The notes under the pieces: generated by a model | What the model saw: the letters and a program-made list of their open reading frames with translations, nothing else | What the model was told of the DNA's origin: nothing | Databases searched by the model: none | Program-made: the position numbers and the translations under genes | In this document: in pieces, positions 52,805 through 61,795 of the stretch | Numbering within the stretch: the stretch's first letter is position 1 | How the letters are laid out: the number at the start of each line of letters is the position of its first letter | Assembly (NCBI RefSeq): GCF_003149745.1 | Contig: NZ_QGEG01000002.1 | Coordinates: 372,001 to 436,000, forward strand | Reading direction: 5' to 3' | From: Flagellimonas aquimarina | GTDB lineage: Bacteria; Bacteroidota; Bacteroidia; Flavobacteriales; Flavobacteriaceae | DNA: 64,000 nt

Positions 52805-52840
52805 AATAAGGGCGGCGTTCCTAGGAACGCCGCCCTTATT
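52805..52840. terminator. bidirectional terminator, perfect 36-nt palindrome
   Basis: AATAAGGGCGGCGTTCC and its exact complement surround the central TAGG step to give a perfect inverted repeat. A T-run follows on the plus strand, and an A-run (T-run on the minus strand) precedes it. It sits between the convergent DUF6503 and amidohydrolase genes and can stop transcription from both sides. Confidence 0.92.
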
Positions 52841-52845
52841 TTTTC

Positions 52846-54141
52846 TTATTTTCCTTCGTACTTACCCATATATCGTTTCCAGAGTTTAGTTTGATGGGTT
52901 TCCAAAGAAATGTCCCTTCCATCTATAAAAGCTCTTGAAAGCCTATTGGTTCTCATGTCCAGAGCATCTCCTTCAGAAATAAACAAAGTGGCACTTTTTC
53001 CAACTTCCAACGTGCCGTAATCTGAATCGATTCCTAAAATTTTAGCTGTATTTCCCGTTAACATTTGTAACGCTTTTTCCTTTTCTAGCCCTTGCGCAAC
53101 TACTTGACCGGCATAAAAAGGAAGATTTCTAGTCTGAAAATTGGATGCAGATGCATTCTGAAGACCTACCAGCAAACCGGCTTCCAACAACAATTTTGGC
53201 AATTTGAAAGTGAAATCATAATCGTCATCATCAAACTTAGGGAGGGTATGGGTGAAATTGACCAAAACAGGGATATTATGTTCCTTTAAGAAATCACTGA
53301 TTTTATGTGCATGATACCCGCCGACAAGGACAATGTTTTCTGCTCCAGATTTCTTTGCCGTGGTGATGGCATCCATCATTTCTTTTTCACCATCGGCATA
53401 GATGTATAAACGTTTTGTGCCATTAAAAACACCTTGCATAGCAGCAAAAGCGGCATTCCTTTCTTTTACTTTGTCTTTACCATAGGCATTGGCATTGTTC
53501 ATAAAGGATTTCACTTCGTCTGCTTGTTTTTGATAGTCTTTATTAGGGATAAAGCCACTTGGCTCTCCCATCCACCATCTACCTCTTCTGAAAATGGCTG
53601 GCCAGTTCAAGTGAATTCCATCATCCATTTTTACGGCAGCATCTTCCCAGTTCCAAGCATCAAATTGCACAATTGAAGATGTGCCTGAAATTCTTCCTCC
53701 TTTAGGGGTTATTTGCCCTAGCAATACTCCATTGGGCCTCATGCTTTCCACAACTTTAGATTCCGCATTGTAGGCTATAATGCTTCTTATATGTGGAATA
53801 ATGTCTCCAATTTCATCCTGATCATTACTTGCCCTTACTGCATTTACCTCAACCAAGCCCAAAGACTTTCCCGGAGCTATAAAACCAGGGTAGATGTGTT
53901 TTCCCTCCGCGGTAATAATTTGACCTTTGTTTTCTACCTCAGGCCCACCTATTGCAGTTATTTTTCCATTTTCGAATACTACTGTACAGTTTTCTACAAT
54001 GGTACCGTTACCAATATGGGCGGTAGCTCCTGTTATGGTAATTATCTCTTTCTGAATGGGAGCAGGAGTTTGTTGCGCCGTCACCGCAAAAATGCCCATC
54101 AGCCCTAATAATATGAATTGTGATATAATTTTTTTCATCAT
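52846..54141 (-). CDS. secreted amidohydrolase-family protein without first metal motif
   Basis: This 431-residue protein has a signal peptide (LMGIFAVTAQ) and the superfamily outline, including the beta-sandwich ends (IGNGTIVENCTVVFENGKITAIGG; DYGTLEVGKSATLFISEGD). At the point where active members have a HxH metal motif after GFID, this protein reads YPGFIAPGKSLGLVEV (about residues 85-99) and has no HxH. The later part AHKISDFLKEHNIPVLVNFTH keeps a few His residues. It is therefore a degenerate or altered amidohydrolase, probably catalytically weak or working with its partner, whose gene starts 8 nt upstream. The family call is good; activity is doubtful. Confidence 0.86.
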   Translation of the reverse strand: MMKKIISQFILLGLMGIFAVTAQQTPAPIQKEIITITGATAHIGNGTIVENCTVVFENGKITAIGGPEVENKGQIITAEGKHIYPGFIAPGKSLGLVEVNAVRASNDQDEIGDIIPHIRSIIAYNAESKVVESMRPNGVLLGQITPKGGRISGTSSIVQFDAWNWEDAAVKMDDGIHLNWPAIFRRGRWWMGEPSGFIPNKDYQKQADEVKSFMNNANAYGKDKVKERNAAFAAMQGVFNGTKRLYIYADGEKEMMDAITTAKKSGAENIVLVGGYHAHKISDFLKEHNIPVLVNFTHTLPKFDDDDYDFTFKLPKLLLEAGLLVGLQNASASNFQTRNLPFYAGQVVAQGLEKEKALQMLTGNTAKILGIDSDYGTLEVGKSATLFISEGDALDMRTNRLSRAFIDGRDISLETHQTKLWKRYMGKYEGK

Positions 54142-54149
54142 TTTATCTT

Positions 54150-57092
54150 TTATAGGCTTTCGCAGTGAAACTTTGGTTTTTTGTTTTCTTTAGGACCTTG
54201 CATTTTTGCTCCATTTGCTTTTTCGTTCAACATCATGCTAATAAGTTGACTTCGCTCCTTTTTTACAGATTCGCGAAGTGATTTGTCTTTTTCTAAATCG
54301 AAATAAACCACACCTTCTATCATGGTTTTTTCCGCTTTGGCGTATACAGAAAGAGGATGATCGTTCCATAGCACCAAATCTGCATCTTTACCTATTTCAA
54401 TGCTTCCTACCCGATCATCAATGTGCAATAGTTTAGCTGGATTGAGAGTAACTGTTTTCCATGCCTCAATTTCTGACATTCCTCCGTATTTTACGGTTTT
54501 TCCAGCCTCTTGGTTCAATCTTCTTGACATTTCCGCATCATCACTATTTATGGCTACGGTTACTCCTTGAGCGGCCATGATTGCAGCATTGTAGGGGATT
54601 GCGTCATTTACCTCGTATTTGTAAGCCCACCAGTCACTAAATGTGGAACCACCTACACCATGTTCGGCCATTTTGTCCGCTACTTTGTAACCTTCCAAAA
54701 TATGAGTGAAGGTATTTACACGGAAATTGAATTTTTCCGCAACCTTCATCAGCATATTGATTTCACTTTGAACATAGGAATGACAGCTAATAAAGCGCTC
54801 TCCATTTAAAATCTCTGCCAAGGTTTCCATTTCCTCATCATATCGGAAAGCCTGTCCACTTTTCTTTTTTGTATCATATTCCTTGGCACGCTGAAAGTAG
54901 TCCACAAAGAGTTGTTCCACTCCCATTCTGGTTTGTGGAAAACGTGAAAAGCTTTGCCAGTTAGATTGTTTTACATTTTCTCCCAAAGCAAATTTTATGA
55001 ATTTAGGAGAGTTTTGAAATATGAGTCCATCTGCGCTTTCACCCCATTTTAAACGTAAAATGGCTGAACGTCCACCAATTGGGTTTGCTGAGCCATGAAG
55101 CAGTTGAATGGTAGTTACTCCTCCGGCTAAGTTTCTATAGATGTCCATGTCCTTGGGATCTACCACATCTGTCATTTTTACTTCTGCAGTGGAATTATGA
55201 CCCGCTTCATTTACGGCAAGAGCTCCAATATGGGAATGTTCATCAATAATGCCCGCGGTTAAGTGTTTTCCAGTGGCATCGACCAATTTGGAATTTCCGG
55301 CGTTAAGCCCTTTTCCAATTTTGGTGATCTTACCGTTTTTGACCAAAACATCCGTAGTTTCCATTATGGTTTCACCGGTCCAGACCGTTGCATTTTTAAA
55401 AAGGAAGTTTTCTTGTTTTGGCATTACCTTGTAACCATAGCCCACGTTTGGATAGGTTAGAGGCATCAACTTGGGGCTATCGCCTTTGGAGTGTGTTTTT
55501 TCCTTTTCTTCAAAAGAAGCAGTTTTTTGAATGTTTACTGAAGATTCATTTCCATTAGGTAATGTAATTCTACCCTTAATGTTTTCTCTGTCTTCGGTAA
55601 TCAAAGCTATCAATCTATAGGATTCCCCATCGTTATTGGAAAAGGACAGGTTCAGCCAATCTGTCTTGTATTCAATTTTGGAGTCAAGTTTTACGGTATC
55701 TCTTTTTACAACTGCCTTGGGTTTGCTTGATTCGCCAGTTATGGATAAGGCATATGTGATGCCGTTTATGACAAGATTGTAATCTCCACGAATGTCTTCA
55801 TGATCTTTAGAATTGATGACATTTTTTTCTCCTTGCACCCAATTCTCATACAACGTTGCTCCTTTTTCGAAAATATCTCCAGAAGCAATCAACAAATTTG
55901 CTTGTCTACCTACCTGTAAGGAACCTATCTCATTGGATTTTCCTAAAATGTTTGCTGGAACAGTTGTCAATGCTTCCAATGCTTTAGTTTTGGAAAGTCC
56001 ATGGTCAATGGCCTTCATCAGCTTCGATTTAAATTCCGATGGCGACTTTAAATTTTGTAAAGTGAATGAAAATTGAATTGAATTCTCTTCTAGTGCCTTA
56101 GGGTTTGAGGGGGCCAGATTCCAATGTTTCATATCTTTTAGGGTAACATAGTGTGCTTCATACGGATTTGAAACGTCATATGCTTTAGGGAAGTTGAGCG
56201 GTACTATTAATTTGGCATTGGTAGCTTTTACCTCTTGTATGTATTCGTATTCATCCCCGCCAGCTAAAATGGCATATTGAACTCCAAATTGATCACCAAT
56301 TTTATCGGCCCTCAAAACATTTCCATTGTTGCCAGCAGCAAAAATCTGAGTCATTCCTTTATTTTCTAACAAGGCTTCTATTGAGCGGTCTTTTGTATCT
56401 ACATTACCTTTGCTGTACCAGGCCATATCATAATACAACTGGCGCATTAAAGCAGTGGCACCCATTAATGAGGTTGGATAGGATTGATTTTTTGCAATGC
56501 TTTTTTTGAAAGAAAAATATTGAGCCGATCTATCTTCCAAGATTCTTTTGGATTCACTTCCGTGGTCGTTTAGTGCAACTAAAACCCCAGAACCTCTGGC
56601 AATACCATCTTGGATATGAGAATTGACAACCCCAAAACCTGCTTTTCTGAGTTCTTTGGCCTTTTTATCGTCATAATTGAAGCTTGAAATGGCATCGTTT
56701 TCAGGCATTATATGATCGTTCCAGTAAAACCCTTCACGAGAAGCATTGTATTGGGCGGATCTACCTCGACTCTCGGCCTTTTTAGGTTTTTTTACACCAA
56801 AGCTTGAGAACACATCAATAAATGAGGGGTAGATGTATTTTCCCTCTAAATCTTCCACCACGGTATTTTTGGGAATACTTACCGTGTTTCCTACCTGAAT
56901 AACTTTTCCATTTTGGATAAGCAGTGTTCCGTTTTCGATAATCTGGTTAGGAGTAACATAGATCTTGGCATTGGTAAATGCCATGTAATTGTTGTTTTTT
57001 GTTTTGACACCATCATTTTTTGGGAAATAATCTTGTGCGAACAAAGAGACACTTCCCCAAAGTAGGGTTAGTGCTAGCAGTCTCATTTTCAT
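54150..57092 (-). CDS. double-domain amidohydrolase-family protein
   Basis: At 980 residues this is two amidohydrolase modules in series, about twice the family's size. A signal peptide (LLWGSVSLFAQ) precedes the first module (about 35-440), which has the FIDVFSSFGV sequence (90-99) instead of HxH and so lacks the metal pair. The second module (about 560-965) keeps the catalytic motif GIIDEHSHIG (HSH at 619-621), with later His and Asp in FISCHSYVQSE, TFTHILEGYK and AINSDDAEMS, and looks active. It is the first gene of a pair; the shorter HxH-less gene follows after 8 nt. The two may form a complex that handles a cyclic or dipeptide amide. Substrate unknown. Confidence 0.87.
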   Translation of the reverse strand: MKMRLLALTLLWGSVSLFAQDYFPKNDGVKTKNNNYMAFTNAKIYVTPNQIIENGTLLIQNGKVIQVGNTVSIPKNTVVEDLEGKYIYPSFIDVFSSFGVKKPKKAESRGRSAQYNASREGFYWNDHIMPENDAISSFNYDDKKAKELRKAGFGVVNSHIQDGIARGSGVLVALNDHGSESKRILEDRSAQYFSFKKSIAKNQSYPTSLMGATALMRQLYYDMAWYSKGNVDTKDRSIEALLENKGMTQIFAAGNNGNVLRADKIGDQFGVQYAILAGGDEYEYIQEVKATNAKLIVPLNFPKAYDVSNPYEAHYVTLKDMKHWNLAPSNPKALEENSIQFSFTLQNLKSPSEFKSKLMKAIDHGLSKTKALEALTTVPANILGKSNEIGSLQVGRQANLLIASGDIFEKGATLYENWVQGEKNVINSKDHEDIRGDYNLVINGITYALSITGESSKPKAVVKRDTVKLDSKIEYKTDWLNLSFSNNDGESYRLIALITEDRENIKGRITLPNGNESSVNIQKTASFEEKEKTHSKGDSPKLMPLTYPNVGYGYKVMPKQENFLFKNATVWTGETIMETTDVLVKNGKITKIGKGLNAGNSKLVDATGKHLTAGIIDEHSHIGALAVNEAGHNSTAEVKMTDVVDPKDMDIYRNLAGGVTTIQLLHGSANPIGGRSAILRLKWGESADGLIFQNSPKFIKFALGENVKQSNWQSFSRFPQTRMGVEQLFVDYFQRAKEYDTKKKSGQAFRYDEEMETLAEILNGERFISCHSYVQSEINMLMKVAEKFNFRVNTFTHILEGYKVADKMAEHGVGGSTFSDWWAYKYEVNDAIPYNAAIMAAQGVTVAINSDDAEMSRRLNQEAGKTVKYGGMSEIEAWKTVTLNPAKLLHIDDRVGSIEIGKDADLVLWNDHPLSVYAKAEKTMIEGVVYFDLEKDKSLRESVKKERSQLISMMLNEKANGAKMQGPKENKKPKFHCESL

Positions 57093-57156
57093 ATAATACT
57101 TATTGGATTAGTCGCTTTAAAGGTAGCGGAAGTAAGAGTATTGTACAAGCTACAAT

Positions 57157-58227
57157 TTAGAATATATACTTGTCATGATAATTGATCAAAAGTCCCACCA
57201 CCGAATTATAACTATTGATGCCCTCTTCTTGATTATTTGCTTTTAAAAAGGTGTTGAAAATAGACTTGAACACAGGTTCCAAAGGATTTTCATATTGTTT
57301 CCAAAACTCGGAAACCTCTTTGAAATTTTTTTTGACCCCAGGATTTAGTTGTTCAGCAATTTCTTTAAACCTTACATCATCTTTTCTTGATAAATCAGAT
57401 AGGCAATAGGCCAAGGCGTGCGAGTAAGCGGCGTACTTAAAGTACATGTCTTCGTTTTTGGCGGTGACCAAAAACCCTATAAAATTAGTTGCATCTTCTG
57501 CAGAATAACCTAGTTGATGCCCTATTTCATGCCCACTTACTGTGGGTAATCTATGAAGAGGGGTTATTCCGTTTACCTGTGCTTCATTGGAAAATGGATT
57601 TAAATACCCCCCATATCCCATATAGGTTAAGGGAAGACTAAAAAGAGATGATTTAAGACTGGGTTTTTTATATTCAAAATTCGGGTAGTTCTCCTTCAAC
57701 AATTCATAACCGGCTTTTGTTTTTTTAAATATTTCTTTTTTTGAGTATGGAATTTTTACCGGATCAATACTGTCTCCGGTAATTTTGGTTTGGTAATGAT
57801 TGGTTTTTTCTGCCAAATACTGTGTGAAAGAGCCAAGTTCATCCTTGGTGTATTCTTTTTCTATATCCAATTTCCATGTAATAGGTTGTCTGTAGTAGTT
57901 CATTCCCCAAAGTAGATGGAATGCAAAATACGCAATGGACAATACCACTATTATATCCTTCAAAAAGAGCAATGGCTTCTTTTTAATAGATTTCCAATGC
58001 ATATACAAATACCTTCCGGCCAAAATGAAAAGTGTTAGATAAAAAAGATCGCCCATAGAAAACGGCACCCAGCCAAAAAGCGTTCTTAAGACCCACGAGA
58101 TACCTTGATAGAATCCGTTGCTGTAATATTCTTCAATAAACTCAGGATAACTACCAACCCATTTTACCAGAATTATTTGCAATGGTAGAGCAATGGCAAT
58201 AATTGTTTTAATTTTCTGTCCCATCAA
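57157..58227 (-). CDS. DUF3810 membrane protein, putative zinc protease
   Basis: The 356-residue protein has three N-terminal hydrophobic segments (about 8-25, 60-75 and 92-110) and a soluble C-terminal part containing HEIGHQLGYSAEDATNF (HEIGH at 233-237). HEXXH followed by a Glu/Asp about ten residues later is the zincin signature, so a metallopeptidase role is likely though not shown for DUF3810. It is about 64 nt downstream of the double amidohydrolase gene in reading terms, on the same strand but upstream of it in transcription. No terminator separates the two. The family call is confident; catalysis is inferred. Confidence 0.87.
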   Translation of the reverse strand: MMGQKIKTIIAIALPLQIILVKWVGSYPEFIEEYYSNGFYQGISWVLRTLFGWVPFSMGDLFYLTLFILAGRYLYMHWKSIKKKPLLFLKDIIVVLSIAYFAFHLLWGMNYYRQPITWKLDIEKEYTKDELGSFTQYLAEKTNHYQTKITGDSIDPVKIPYSKKEIFKKTKAGYELLKENYPNFEYKKPSLKSSLFSLPLTYMGYGGYLNPFSNEAQVNGITPLHRLPTVSGHEIGHQLGYSAEDATNFIGFLVTAKNEDMYFKYAAYSHALAYCLSDLSRKDDVRFKEIAEQLNPGVKKNFKEVSEFWKQYENPLEPVFKSIFNTFLKANNQEEGINSYNSVVGLLINYHDKYIF

Positions 58228-58333
58228 AAATTAAAAAATATTGGATAATGTATAAAAGCTTCTAATCTAACTTTTAATTCTTAGATGGACAATAAGGTTT
58301 TGTGTGTTAACAAAGCTTTGGGCAAAAGCATAA

Positions 58334-58363
58334 AAAAAGCCGCATTGGTATATGCAGCTTTTT
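58334..58363 (-). terminator. terminator of the nrnA-gldI-PPIase operon
   Basis: AAAAAGC-GCAT and ATGC-GCTTTTT form a stem with one mismatch and a six-nt loop, 16 nt past the PPIase stop codon, with a seven-T run on the minus strand. Confidence 0.8.
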
Positions 58364-58379
58364 CCTTTATAGTGCGGGT

Positions 58380-59489
58380 TTACTCTTCAATTCCTGTAAT
58401 TTCCAAATCAAAAACCAAATCAGAATTTGGAGGTATGGGGCCACCGCCCTGAGCTCCATACCCTAAATGAGGAGGAATAAACAAGCGGATCTTATCTCCA
58501 ACTTTCATTGTTTGAAGACCTTCTTTAAAACCTGGAATGAGTCTGGCTTCTGGACTATACTCCATTAATACGGGTGAATATCCATTGCCTTGTTTTCTTT
58601 TAGCATCAAACTTGTTGTGTTTGGTCGCTACTTCTTCATAGTTGCTGTCAAACAAATCACCATTAGATAACCAACCTGCATAGTTGACCAACACTCTTTG
58701 TCCTATTTTTGGCTGTTCCCCATCTCCTTTGACCAAAGAAAAGATTTTAAGCCCAGAAGCAGTTCCTTCTGCATCTTCCTTTTGTTTATTAAGCTCCGCA
58801 ACAAAATCCTCTTTCATTTTCTTGAAAGCGGCCACAGCAGCTTCTTCCTCGGCAAAGTAATCGGTCATGATTTGAATGGCATCAAATTTCCTGGCCTCTT
58901 TGCCATTTCTTACTATTTCCACCTTGTTCATTACCACGTCCACTTTGGGTTTGTTTGCGGGAGCAATGACCTCAACATTTGCAATTGTGTCCACTACCTC
59001 AATACCCATTACTACTTCGCCAAAAACAGAATGCCTTCCATTTAGCCAAGGAGTTTCCTTATGTGTAATAAAAAATTGGCTTCCATTTGTTTTGGGGCCT
59101 GAATTGGCCATCGATAGAATTCCTTTTTTAGAATGTGAAAGAGAGTCATGGAACTCGTCCTTAAACTTATACCCCGGACTCCCGCTTCCTGTTCCGGTAG
59201 GATCTCCACCTTGTATCATGAAGTCTTTGATTATTCTGTGAAAAACAATACCGTCATAATATTTTTTTCCTTTAAGGGTATCAGCTACAAAAGGGTTGTT
59301 ACCTTCCGCCAGTGATACAAAGTTGGCCACTGTAACAGGTGTCTTTTCGTGTTCTAGTTTTACAATTATGTCACCTTGACTGGTCTGTATATCCGCAAAA
59401 ATTCCATCACCTAAGTCAGCATATTTGCCAGACTTGCATCCAAAAAATACTATTGAAAGTAGAGTGATTAAAACAAGTGATTGTTTCAT
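58380..59489 (-). CDS. lipoprotein fusion of cyclophilin and FKBP peptidyl-prolyl isomerases
   Basis: This 369-residue protein carries a lipoprotein signal (LLSIVFFGC, Cys at 18). The first domain (about 28-195) is a cyclophilin: KTPVTVANFVSLAEG, FHRIIKDFMIQGGDPTGTGSG, NGSQFFITHKETPWLNGRHSVFG. A helical linker (about 200-250) precedes an FKBP domain (about 255-368): GQRVLVNYAGWLSNGDLFDS, LIPGFKEGLQTMKVGDKIRLFIPPHLGYG. Each domain isomerises prolyl bonds, so this single protein holds two unrelated folding catalysts in the periplasm. It starts 5 nt after gldI and is the last of the operon, with a terminator following. Domain calls are certain; specific clients are not known. Confidence 0.94.
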   Translation of the reverse strand: MKQSLVLITLLSIVFFGCKSGKYADLGDGIFADIQTSQGDIIVKLEHEKTPVTVANFVSLAEGNNPFVADTLKGKKYYDGIVFHRIIKDFMIQGGDPTGTGSGSPGYKFKDEFHDSLSHSKKGILSMANSGPKTNGSQFFITHKETPWLNGRHSVFGEVVMGIEVVDTIANVEVIAPANKPKVDVVMNKVEIVRNGKEARKFDAIQIMTDYFAEEEAAVAAFKKMKEDFVAELNKQKEDAEGTASGLKIFSLVKGDGEQPKIGQRVLVNYAGWLSNGDLFDSNYEEVATKHNKFDAKRKQGNGYSPVLMEYSPEARLIPGFKEGLQTMKVGDKIRLFIPPHLGYGAQGGGPIPPNSDLVFDLEITGIEE

Positions 59490-59494
59490 TGTTG

Positions 59495-60052
59495 TTATGG
59501 TTTTAGATTTAAACTATCTTGATTAATAATAATGGTATGTAATTCGATTGTTGATTTTAAAGGTGTTTTTGGTCCAATGTCATTTCCGTCACCATGATAG
59601 CCGTATGCCTGCAAAGAAGGGAACAAAAATGTTGCACGCTCACTGATTTTAAGCAATTTGACCGCATTTTGCAAACCAGGAAACAGCTGTTCTTTGTCCA
59701 CAACATATGAAGTGGGGCCAATTTCCTTCATGGAATAGATGGTATCATTGTCAAGAGTAACAAGGTTATAGGAAAATAATATCTGGTCATTGGTTCTTGG
59801 CAAATAGGTAGCCGTATCGTTTTTGAATTCAAAAAAGTACATAAACCCACTTGGACTGGCCAAATAATCATGAACGGTATCCTGTTCAATAATATTGGCA
59901 ATGATTTTTTCTTCTAGTTCTAATAGTTGTTTATTCCGTTCCACGGATTCTTTAAAAAAACTGCCAGATTTTACCTCTACGGGTCTTCTGGGTTCAGGAC
60001 CTCCACAGTTGACGAATAAGATTGCAGCAAAAATTAAGAAAAGACCTTTCAT
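59495..60052 (-). CDS. gldI: gliding motility-associated peptidyl-prolyl isomerase GldI
   Basis: GldI is a lipoprotein of the FKBP type needed for the gliding machinery (type IX secretion-linked) in Flavobacteria. The 185-residue protein has a lipobox ILFVNC (Cys at 16) and an FKBP core with LASPSGFMYFF, QLFPGLQNAVKLLKISERATFLFPSLQAYGYHG and GPKTPLKSTIELHTI. It overlaps nrnA by 4 nt (ATGA), so the two are coupled, and the fusion PPIase lies 5 nt downstream. Folding of surface-adhesin or secretion components is the presumed task. Identity is well supported by the length, lipobox and neighbourhood. Confidence 0.92.
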   Translation of the reverse strand: MKGLFLIFAAILFVNCGGPEPRRPVEVKSGSFFKESVERNKQLLELEEKIIANIIEQDTVHDYLASPSGFMYFFEFKNDTATYLPRTNDQILFSYNLVTLDNDTIYSMKEIGPTSYVVDKEQLFPGLQNAVKLLKISERATFLFPSLQAYGYHGDGNDIGPKTPLKSTIELHTIIINQDSLNLKP

Positions 60053-61065
60053 GGATTTAACTGACTTTTATAAGCTTTTAGGATAGTCTTAAATTGTTCA
60101 ATGGTTTCTTCTATGCTTATTTCGCTTCTTCCTCCAGCGGCGTTGTCGTGACCACCACCGTTAAAATGGTTTCTTGCAAATTCATTAACCGAAAAATCAC
60201 CTACCGAACGGAATGATATTTTTATAATGCCCTCTTCTCTATTTTCAATAAAAATCACTGCAAAAATAATTCCTTCGAGTGTTAATCCATAATTTACAAA
60301 ACCCTCTGTGTCTCCTTTCTTATAATCATGTGCATCAAGTTCTTCCTGCGTCAATGTAATATAAGCGGTGTTATATTCTGATAGAATCACCATGTTGCTT
60401 AATGCAACCCCCAACAAATGGAGCCGAGCAGGAGCATTGTTATCGTAAATGTTTTGATGAATCATCATGTTTTCTGCTCCATTATCTATTAGGTCCGCAA
60501 CTACCCGGTGCGTTCTGCTGGATGTTGATCTGTATTTAAACGACCCTGTATCGGTCATAATTCCTGTATATAGATTAGTTGCAATAGCCTTGGTCATGCT
60601 ATTCAACTCTCCCAAGTACTCTATAAAATTGTAAACCATCTCGCAAGTGGAACTCATGCTTACATCTGAGTAGGCCACTCTTGCATAATTACCGGGTTGT
60701 TGATGATGGTCTATCATAATAAAATCCGCCTTTTTGTCTTTTAAAAAAGCTTCTAACTGACCAGTACGGGATAGATCATTAAAATCTAAGGTGAAAATTA
60801 CAGTGGCTTCTTCAAGTATTTTTTTGGATTGTGAGTTTTCCTTTTCAAAATTTAAGACAGCATCACTTCCGGGCATCCATTTTAGAAACTTGGGGTAATC
60901 ATTTGGAGAGATTATGGTAGCTTCCAATCCTTTACCTTTTAAAAAGCCCAACAGTCCAAGGCATGAGCCTATGGCATCACCATCAGGGTTCTTATGGGGT
61001 ATGATTACGATTTTTTGGGGCTGGGAAAGAATAGACTTGATCGTCGTGATATCCTCTAAATTCAT
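60049..61065 (-). CDS. nrnA: bifunctional oligoribonuclease/pAp phosphatase NrnA
   Basis: NrnA degrades short RNA oligomers and 3'-phosphoadenosine 5'-phosphate. From the ATG at 61065 it has about 338 residues: the DHH domain shows VIIPHKNPDGDAIGSCLGL near 20, FTLDFNDLSRTGQ and DFIMIDHHQQPGN, and the DHHA1 domain ends with FNGGGHDNAAGGRSE near 310. These carry the metal ligands. A longer frame from 61092 adds nothing family-like. It is the first gene of the operon with gldI and the fusion PPIase, to which it is joined by a 4-nt overlap. Identity is certain. Confidence 0.94.
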   Translation of the reverse strand: MNLEDITTIKSILSQPQKIVIIPHKNPDGDAIGSCLGLLGFLKGKGLEATIISPNDYPKFLKWMPGSDAVLNFEKENSQSKKILEEATVIFTLDFNDLSRTGQLEAFLKDKKADFIMIDHHQQPGNYARVAYSDVSMSSTCEMVYNFIEYLGELNSMTKAIATNLYTGIMTDTGSFKYRSTSSRTHRVVADLIDNGAENMMIHQNIYDNNAPARLHLLGVALSNMVILSEYNTAYITLTQEELDAHDYKKGDTEGFVNYGLTLEGIIFAVIFIENREEGIIKISFRSVGDFSVNEFARNHFNGGGHDNAAGGRSEISIEETIEQFKTILKAYKSQLNP

Positions 61066-61276
61066 GCGGGCAAAGATACAATAATATAACATAGAGGTAA
61101 ACCACGATCATCTATATTTTGTTCACCTGAAACTTAAAATTATTGAATGCACAAGGTGACCTCCTTTCTTGGTTTTGGAGTTATTGTGTTGGATTTCAGC
61201 AATAAAGAAGCTCAGATAAAAAATAATAGGAGAAAACAGGAAGGTATTTCAAGAGTTAAAACAGGCATGTTAAGCC

Positions 61277-61306
61277 TTGCTCGTTGGTCGAAAAAACGTA
61301 AGTTTG
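61277..61306 (+). promoter_or_regulatory. promoter of ndk
   Basis: TTG (61277-61279) and TAAGTTTG (61299-61306) are separated by 19 nt and match the Bacteroidota consensus. The predicted start site near 61313 leaves a very short leader before the ATG at 61322. Confidence 0.6.
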
Positions 61307-61321
61307 CGCAAAATTTAAAAA

Positions 61322-61741
61322 ATGACTGGAAATAGAACATTTACCATGATCAAACCAGATGCTGTTGAAAACGGACATATTGGTGCAATTTTGGAAAAAA
61401 TAACTGCTGCTGGATTCAGAATTGTGGCAATGAAATATACTCAGCTAAGTAAAAGAGATGCTGAGGAATTCTATGCTATACACAAGGAAAGACCTTTCTT
61501 TGGAGAATTGGTTGAATTTATGACGAGGGGGCCTATTGTGCCAGCTATTTTGGAAAAAGATAATGCAGTTGATGATTTTCGTGCATTGATCGGAGCAACC
61601 AATCCTGCAGAAGCTGCAGAAGGAACTATTCGTAAATTGTTTGCTACAAGCATAGGTGAAAATGCTGTTCACGGCTCTGATAGTGATGAAAATGCGGCAA
61701 TAGAGGGAGCTTTCCATTTTTCCGGTAGGGAAGTATTCTAG
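61322..61741 (+). CDS. ndk: nucleoside-diphosphate kinase
   Basis: Ndk transfers phosphate between nucleoside di- and triphosphates. The 139-residue protein has [21 protein letters not shown] at the start, the motif [16 protein letters not shown], and the catalytic His in [15 protein letters not shown] near 116. The length and motifs are standard. It stands alone: its promoter lies just upstream and a terminator just downstream, so it is monocistronic. The tail after EREVF-like ending is normal for Bacteroidota. Identity is certain. Confidence 0.97.
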   Translation: MTGNRTFTMIKPDAVENGHIGAILEKITAAGFRIVAMKYTQLSKRDAEEFYAIHKERPFFGELVEFMTRGPIVPAILEKDNAVDDFRALIGATNPAEAAEGTIRKLFATSIGENAVHGSDSDENAAIEGAFHFSGREVF

Positions 61742-61773
61742 CTCGTATTAAGCAATTTTTTTTAAAGTATCTA

Positions 61774-61793
61774 AGCCACTCATTGCAGTGGCT
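61774..61793 (+). terminator. terminator of ndk
   Basis: AGCCACT and AGTGGCT form a 7-bp stem with a six-nt loop, followed by a T-run. It lies in the gap between ndk and the convergent GNAT gene. Confidence 0.88.
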
Positions 61794-61795
61794 TT

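Noticed and set aside
61147-61335. 62-codon frame upstream of ndk
   Set aside because: It spans the proposed ndk promoter, overlaps the ndk start, has no signal or domain, and its composition looks like random low-GC sequence.
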